NCBI GenBank assembly: GCA_021234155.1
Contig: JAJEKV010000048.1
Coordinates: 2,842,841-2,906,840 of the forward strand
Direction of reading: 5' to 3'
Source: Isoetes taiwanensis
Lineage: Eukaryota; Streptophyta; Lycopodiopsida; Isoetales; Isoetaceae
Length of the DNA: 64,000 bases
This document shows positions 57,487 to 64,000 of this stretch, piece after piece. The position numbers were made by a program, and so were the translations under genes. Position 1 is the stretch's first letter. Every line of letters starts with the position of its first letter. The notes beneath the pieces are model-generated. The model ran no database searches. It worked only from the letters and a program-made list of their open reading frames with translations, and was not told where the DNA came from.

Positions 57487-58765
57487 TCTCCTTCTGGATT
57501 GATCAGTCTCCTCGACAAGAAATTATATGGCAAATTTGACAAATCCAAGTCCATGGCTACAACCTGCATAATAAAAGTTGTCAAGTCCAGCCCTTAGGCT
57601 AAAATTTCCAAGTCCAAATTTCTTTAGGCTAAAAAATTTTCGTAACCAAGTCCATGGTTACAACCCCGACAATCCATAATAAAAATATTCAATAACATAA
57701 CCAAGTCAATGAGCCACACCCTAGTTGAATCCTACAACTAGAAAAATAATGAAGTCCAACTATTATGCTACGTATATATTATATTAGTTGTCTCAAGATT
57801 TACTATAATTACACAAAAGAAAAGAACACCTTTATACTTCCTTCTTAGAAATTCCCTAAGGCAAATGTAACTCAAATATATCGCCAATTCGACAAATTTC
57901 TAAAACTTAGGTTGCTAATGTGCCAAGAAGGTAAGAATATCTCCTAAATAATTCTCGTGATGACAATTTCTATGTCCCAAGAAACTCAATCATGACATTA
58001 GAACATGCAACCCAACCAAATAATATGGTTCTTACTAACATAGTCTTTTCCCATCTCGAAACCAACCTTGTCCCTCCTAGGAATGTTCTTTTCTCTCTGA
58101 CCTCCAAGACAGATCCACAAGGATTAAAAATTTCCATATCGATCCATCAAGAAGGCCCCTCACTTGAACAAATATGGCATTCTCCTACTCTTCTTCGGTT
58201 AAACATCATCATTCAACTCTTGAACAAGAAAGATATTTTCCCTTCCATTAGGGAAGTAATACTACCAATTGTTAGTCCTTCCTTCTCAGAATAAACTTAG
58301 TTCCTCGAGAAGGCCTCCAAACCACAAATTGAACATCAACTTAATTTGTCTCAAATAAAATGTTTACTTTGAACTCCAACAAGCAATTCAACTTCGACAC
58401 TCCATTCTAGTTTGCAAATTTCCAAGACTAAACTGTAAGACCTCGTGGAACATCAGAATAAACATTCTATTCACATGGACATGAGCACCAACTCATTCCA
58501 CCTCGACATGGCATCCACTCATTCTAACGCTGGTCAGAGCACCAACTCTTTCAACCTTGAGGCACTAACCTCACCTATAAGGGATGCACAAGAAATATCT
58601 GTCTATTCTAATCGCCAACTCTAAACATCAATTTCATACCGTACAAGAGGTAACCTATTTGGTAATTTGCCCTCTTGACCCCTCTTTGTGTCAGCTTAGC
58701 CACTTAAATTTCCAACTTTCCATCACCTACCGCTTAGTAAAGAATTTAACTGGCTCTATACCAAT

Positions 58766-59410
58766 TGTTACTTAATGCTCTATTCTTTTCCCAAAATTCA
58801 TCAACTTATTAGAAAGCAAAATAATTATTGTGGTAATTGCTTTTACCACCCAACCTGACCAACTAGAAGTATATCACCAAGTCAGTTACTCCAAGAAGAC
58901 CTGTGGATAAGAACAAACTCTTTTCTAGCCACCAACCACTGTACATGAAATTTTCTAATGATATGATCAAGGTTGAACAAGAGAAGATACTAGAAGGTGG
59001 CAATAAGCACATCATCAACATAGGAAGAAGTAGATCTAGTTGTGTACCAACTTAGACCCCTATGCGCCTTTCTGGGCATAACTTTCAAACCGTAAGGAAT
59101 CTATGGAAAACCAAGCCCAATCTGAAACTAGACTTCAAGGGCTTCTTTAACAAGGTAAGGGTCGCCGATTTCTCGAAGTTGTAGTCATGAGATATCACGC
59201 CCTCAAAGTTGTCCTTCTATTTATAGGTAATAACACCTTTTTTGCCTTTTTTGGTTTCTAAATAAATGTCAAGGCTTATTTTAGCTCTCTTTGATAATAG
59301 CAAGGCTTAGGACATACCGATGACTTTTCTTACTTGATCATATCAATAAATATTGTTCCATGGCACACTCCCCGAGCACCATTATTAGTTATTAACCTTA
59401 AACCATATCA
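58766..59410 (-). repeat. 5' LTR of the small LTR element
   Basis: Same layout as its partner, with CTATTTATAGGTAA at about 59217-59230. It is followed on the minus strand by the primer-binding-site-like ATTGGTATAGAGCCAG at 58750-58765. Confidence 0.85.
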
Positions 59411-60355
59411 CTTCATGGTCACTTTAGGGACCGGGGCATCTAATATCATCTACATTGATAATATTAAGAATACATGGCAAGTTACAAGTCTCCATGGCAT
59501 CCCGAAGCTTTATATCGTGCAAGTAATGCAAATGCAACACCAAACATGTGGATGTCCATTAGAGGCAGATTTATTTAATTACGAGGACGACGTACATTGC
59601 CTCCTTTGATGTCATTGGAGGAATTGCAAGTAGCTATAGAGCCAGTTGTTTCGTCAGCCATTGTAGTGTGGATAAATGATATGCAACGTGGTTGACTATA
59701 TGTCATAGAGGAGGCAAGTTCAAAGGTCCGATTTCATGAGAGAGGCAACCAGGACGGTTTCAAGGCACAATGTGGACTTAAGTTTCCGCGTCAATGTTAA
59801 TCTTGCTCAGGATAGCTCTAGCATTGCCAAGATACTTATCACTGGTCATGATGGCCACAATCCATGTTCCGAGCATGATCAATGGTGTCTTCCCTTACAT
59901 CCATCTATGTTGGAAGAGGCTACTAGTATGCTATTAGGGACTAGGGATTTTTAGGCTATTTGGGGTAACATGATCAAGAGGGGAAAGGAGATGATCAAGA
60001 GGGGAAAGGAGATACGTAACAATGCCATTAAACCAACAGATAAACAGATAAAGTCATGTCCCATTTCAAGATGGCTCATGAGGACATCTGGCACTTGGAT
60101 ATCAATTGCGGCTAAGTGGTACGATCATTCACTCTTTCTTTGCCAAGTTTTTGTTTCACATAGATCATAGAATGGTGTGTTTTGTTCCCTACAAGCTTGA
60201 GTGATCTCAAGGTTACGGTTTTATATATATTGTAGTGGCATCATTTAGTCTTGATTGGGATGAAGTAGAGGGTGGAATGCTTAGTAGGGTAGGGTCACAA
60301 AGGGTAATTTACCGCCCACTTTATTGGCTCCCTAAATTGACTAGAGGTGCCAAGA
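59411..60355. other. Intergenic stretch with a 21-bp tandem duplication
   Basis: ATGATCAAGAGGGGAAAGGAG occurs twice in a row at 59970-60011, giving MIKRGKEMIKRGKE in one frame. The surrounding short frames (59334-59609, 59736-59954) are unassigned. Confidence 0.5.
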
Positions 60356-61035
60356 GGATTCGCTTGAGCGAATCCTCTAGATTTGCTTAAGCGAATCAGG
60401 AGGATTCACTCAAGTGAATCCTCCTGATGATGTGGCATCCACGTCATTTGTGAGAGGATTCGCTTTTGCTTAATCCCTACCCTAGTTAACCAAAAATCAT
60501 GTGAAAATATCCAAAGATTTAATGCATTGGATTTCTCAAGAGTTTGGGAGGGATTCACTCCCTTAAGGAATCCCTCTTGTGAGGATTTGCTTGAGTGAAT
60601 CCTCTTGTGAGGATTTGCTTGAGTGAATCCTCTTGTCAGGATTCGCTTGAGTGAATCCTCACAAGCATTTATTTGTCCTTGCTTCGCATGCTTGGGAACA
60701 TGCTTGTGAGAATTCGCTTGAGTGAATCTTCACAAGCATTTATTTGTCCTTGCTTCGCATGCTTGGGAGCATGCTTGGGGGGATTCACTTAAGGGGATTT
60801 CCGCTGTGACATCCCCTGAAGAAGCACAATGCAACATGCTTGCAAGCTGCTTGCTTAATCGTGTAATCTTATTTTGCACAATGGAGGATCTCACACAATC
60901 GCACCTTATTCACAATGTATCTCCGCCAGAACCACCTTTATTAACTATCAAGATCGACGTGTTCGCTAAGCCTGTGGGGGTTAATCCCCTCATAAAAATG
61001 CACTTTGAAGACGAACGGGATTCACTTGAGTGAAT
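60356..61035. repeat. Array of 20-bp palindromes GGATTCGC-NNNN-GCGAATCC and variants
   Basis: A perfect palindrome with a TTGA centre lies at 60356-60375. A 30-bp palindrome with arms CAGGAGGATTCACT and AGTGAATCCTCCTG lies at 60397-60426. Three copies at exact 28-bp spacing (60583, 60611, 60639) read GGATTYGCTTGAGTGAATCC. A ~75-bp unit containing CAAGCATTTATTTGTCCTTG, GCATGCTTGGGA and another palindrome is duplicated at about 60660-60800. A last copy (GGGATTCACTTGAGTGAATC) lies at about 61017. The variants change both arms together (CGC/GCG, CAC/GTG). Confidence 0.88.
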
Positions 61036-63339
61036 CCCCCGTGAATCCTTCACCATCAAGACGATCTTCCCTTGCATAGTCTCGCCAAATTTTCAGAATA
61101 GTAGAACGACATTCGCTATGAACTGCTCTACTAGGAGGGCAAGGCCAAAGATGTTATATATAGAAGACCTTCCTACTGCATAATAATATTCATATTCATC
61201 ACAGGATCTCTACCAGAAGGTCTTTCAAGAATACAAAGGTGCTCTCTTAATTTTGTAACGCTATCTTACATTTCTATCTAGTTAAGATTTGGCTTTACAA
61301 TTTAGCTATTGCTAAGGTGTTCTACACCTCTCTCCATTGATCTCCTTTCTCCGTAAGATGGTGTGCCCCCTTGCTTTCGCCATTGTGGGGCTTTTGTAAA
61401 TATCTCCCTTTCTCGAGTCAGTCTCTTCATGAATGTGGGCCACTCTTTTTCCATAATATCTCGAATGTGCTATATTAATCGCCATGCTTTCTCAGCCTTT
61501 GCTAAGTTAATCATTCTTCCTCTCTTTAGTTCCTCGTCATATATCATAGCATCGTTCCATTACGCCAATGTATTTGCAATTCATGGTCTTGTGTCACCTA
61601 AACAAACAAGTCCCAACACTAGTGCGCCAGCCAATGTTAAAGTACCGTGTCTATGCTTCTTTCCATTTATTTACCATGAACCCGCCCATTGTGCATTAGT
61701 TTTTATTTGCCTTCCAAATAGAGCGCAAGACCATGGCAAGAGTGCATTAATCGGCGATTCAATTAGTAAGATTTCGATGAAATGACAAATGAAGTATGAC
61801 ATTCATGATGCCGTAATGCAAAAGCATTACCCGAGAAGGAAACAGGGAAATATTACTACACGTTATGTACCCAAGTGCCCGTGGTGCCATTCTCGAAGCA
61901 TGATTCCCAACCAAGATCCCCAAAGAACTTGCAATGAATTGGCCGCTTCTTTACCTGACCCAAAGGTAATGGCTTCGCTGTCCGAAATGGTTATGCATTC
62001 AACCAATCCTCGCATATGGGTTGATGAGATTGTGCCACGCAACACTATGTTCTATGCCATCGGCGGTGTCATTGATCCCCACTTATTCGATGCCGCGAAA
62101 GAAGCGCCGGCCCATGTCGAGAGCCATATCCGCTTAATGCAACTGCGGTCGACATCGCGATGAACTCTGTATGCGATGCGTGACTTCATGGCTAGCTGTA
62201 TAGACGCATAACCGCCCTCACAAGTTAGTGCCTTATGTGGAGCTATGGAGCCACTTAGTTGCCCTAAAGACACCTAGATGGAACCACCCATCTACGATTA
62301 CCGGGATACCTCCCAAAAATATTTCCTCAGAGGAATGGGAAATTGCGTACACCCATGGCATTCCAATAAGAGTACATACGTTGCATGGAAGTGTGCATAC
62401 ATGCAAAGGGCCAAATCAAGAAAAGATGTTTACAATTACTATGAGGAGAGCACCATGAGGGCCTTTGAGCAAAGGGTGGTTGAGCTTCAAATGGCTTATC
62501 AGATTCGATTAGTCCATTCCCACCAACGCAGGAGGGGTGTAATGTGAGATCGCGATGATTACCGCCACGATGGAGGTAACCACGTGAGAAGAGGGACTCG
62601 TGGAATAGGCAGACCGGTCGCATCAGAGGATGCTTGTTTCGGCTATGACCGCGGAAACCAGATTTTTCTCGAAAATCGCGCTGCATCATCCGTCAGCATG
62701 AATATACATATGCACGAACATGGCCAGATACGACTCCCTTCTCAATAAATGCGGTGAGACCACAATGCCCATGCATCCCGAACTATTAATAGGGGTCACG
62801 TGACAAGAGCTTCCGTAGTATCGGATGATTCTGCGGTAGCAGGGATCTTTGCAAGAGCACGAGACCGTAAATACGATGACAGTTGTAAGTCCACCGGGAG
62901 CACATCATTTTACCGCTTCCACGCATGGCACAAGAGGATGTTTGGCAATCCAACGATCGGGCAAGAGGATTCCTTTAAGTGCCTTTGAAAATTATTCTTC
63001 CATGGAGCAACCATTGTTTTAGCTTTCATAATTCATACCACATTTATAATTAACTATCGATATTATTTTCTCTGCTCATCATGGTAACTTTTTTTTCCAA
63101 ATAATATCAAATAATTTCTTTCAAAAATATTTCAATCCAACTTTATCACGAAGCACTTCAAGGAGGTAGTCCGAACGGATTGGGAGAGTCTGAGAATGGC
63201 ATAGACGATTGGAAAGCATCCTCGAAAGGTAATTTCTCCACCAGCCATGGAATCCTAATGCCCTTTAACTGATGATGCGCCCATGGATCTTAGTCATCCA
63301 AAGACGATAAGATGTTGGAGGCTGCTATAAGGTGGGATG
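61036..63339. other. Unassigned stretch, possibly gag-like or decayed retroelement
   Basis: Plus-strand frames 61789-62163 (KCPWCHSRSM, later FDAAKEAPAHVESHIRLMQL) and 62278-62547 (FEQRVVELQMAYQIRL) are protein-like, and a TATATATAG occurs at about 61155. This could be the LTR-to-gag part of an old retroelement whose pol remnant follows at 63.4 kb. I see no diagnostic motif, so this is a suggestion only. Confidence 0.25.
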
Positions 63340-63379
63340 GCAGTAGTGGTTGGGCCATGGATACTACGCTTGGCACAAA

Positions 63380-63710
63380 CTTACAGCGGAAGTTTCCATT
63401 GTAATGAGCCATTGTACCCATCAATCGGGGAGTGGATTCCCAGTTGTTCTACATGCTCAGCCAGAGGCCGAATTTAGGGCACCAACACATGCCTTGAAGA
63501 TAGCCCGGAATTTGTCTTTGAACGCGATGGGTACACTAGGCCGAGGTCAATCACTTCCATCGACGAGCTCATGGACGATATTCAACCTCGAACATGATCG
63601 CAAACATTTGAACTCAAACACGTAATTGCATATTTACTTCGATGATGGGCCAAAGGACTGCTTACTCGCCCCGCCGATGTTCTAGCGGGAGCAAAGAATA
63701 CTAATGCTAA
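63380..63710 (+). mobile_element. Possible decayed copia RNase H fragment
   Basis: The frame contains SGSGFPVVLHAQPEAEFRAPTH, then LKIARNL. The QPEAEFRAPT stretch is reminiscent of the copia RNase H block around SSTEAEYRA. Other frames continue with FELKHVIAYLL, resembling the TKHIEIHYH block. All frames are broken. It is a tentative assignment. Confidence 0.3.
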
Positions 63711-64000
63711 CTCAATACGCTGTATAGCTCTGCTTGATGTTAGGGTCGATAGACTCTGTGGTCTATCACCAACAACTCTCGCTGACGAGCCCCAACATGT
63801 GTCAGAGAGCACTGAAAACACACGAGTAACGCTTAGTTGACACCGACGCATGCATCTCTAAAAAAATTAATGCATGAAATACCTCATAATCAGCCGGTAT
63901 AGGTCCTCCCCACTCCCATCCGACCGCATGCCCGATAAGGTTTTAGTGCAAATTGACACCACATGCCGTCTCTACGACCTCTTTGCCGTATTCAAGTGAT
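63711..64000. other. Window end, nothing recognised
   Basis: No open frame with motifs, RNA gene or repeat was seen. Confidence 0.4.

Larger units (their letters stand above)
56841..59410 (-). mobile_element. Small LTR retrotransposon with two LTRs, no visible pol
   Basis: Two direct repeats of about 645 bp (56841-57486 and 58766-59410) have TG..CA ends. On the minus strand each runs from TGATATGGTTTAAGG to AAGTAACA or its relative. Downstream of the right LTR on that strand is ATTGGTATAGAGCCAG, a near match to the initiator-methionine tRNA primer binding site. Before the left LTR is AGAAGGAGAAT, a polypurine tract. The 1.28-kb interior has no RT, integrase or RNase H motif, so the element is non-autonomous (TRIM/LARD-like in plan). 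The LTRs differ by many substitutions and indels, so the insertion is old. The flanks (ATCAT and CTTCA) do not give a clean TSD. Confidence 0.85.

Overview
This window is land-plant nuclear DNA. It holds small genes split by GT-AG introns, a complete cytosolic-type phosphoglycerate kinase gene, and long AT-rich intergenic stretches packed with decayed LTR and non-LTR retroelements, tRNA-derived SINEs, a hAT-type MITE and many short tandem or palindromic repeats. The low gene density and deep decay of the repeats suggest a large repeat-rich genome (fern, lycophyte or gymnosperm scale), but the sequence alone does not fix the species.

Layout. 1-3.05 kb: no gene, two tandem duplications. 3.05-19.8 kb: a block bounded by two inverted copies of one repeat (3054-4984 and 19156-19811), each carrying the same hairpin. 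Inside it are a minus-strand copia fragment (8.8-10.2 kb), a microsatellite, a ~115-bp satellite, a tRNA-like SINE, a 10-bp array resembling heat-shock elements, a 337-codon coiled-coil ORF (11947-12960), an FCP1/NIF phosphatase-type coding region (13809-14635) and, convergent with them, a decayed intron-containing transposase-like gene (15362-18560, minus) with a perfect 344-bp hAT MITE at one of its 5' splice sites. 20-24.3 kb: a palindrome array followed by the intact six-exon PGK gene (22020-24284, minus; 400 residues). 26-29 kb: a frameshifted LINE with a small LINE tail nested in it. 29-41 kb: mostly featureless, with a GC-rich foldback and a cluster of three SINE copies. 41.2-41.9 kb: a second LINE 3' end. 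42-52.8 kb: no convincing gene, one possible LTR and a strong hairpin. 52.86-54.56 kb: a seven-exon gene of unknown function on the minus strand, probably a membrane protein, with an in-frame stop confined to one frame-neutral exon. 56.84-59.41 kb: an LTR element with 645-bp LTRs and a small internal region lacking recognisable pol. 60.36-61.04 kb: a second palindrome array built on the same 20-bp plan as the one at 21 kb. 61-64 kb: weak traces of a retroelement.

PGK is the only gene whose function is clear (cytosolic glycolysis and gluconeogenesis). The genes do not form an operon-like unit. The most notable observations are: the MITE duplicating a 5' splice site; two distant arrays of 20-bp palindromes with the same outer arms but compensating inner base changes; a structured hairpin module shared by LINE tails and by the large inverted repeats; an upstream element shared by two unrelated convergent genes; and a possible cassette exon in the 53-kb gene.
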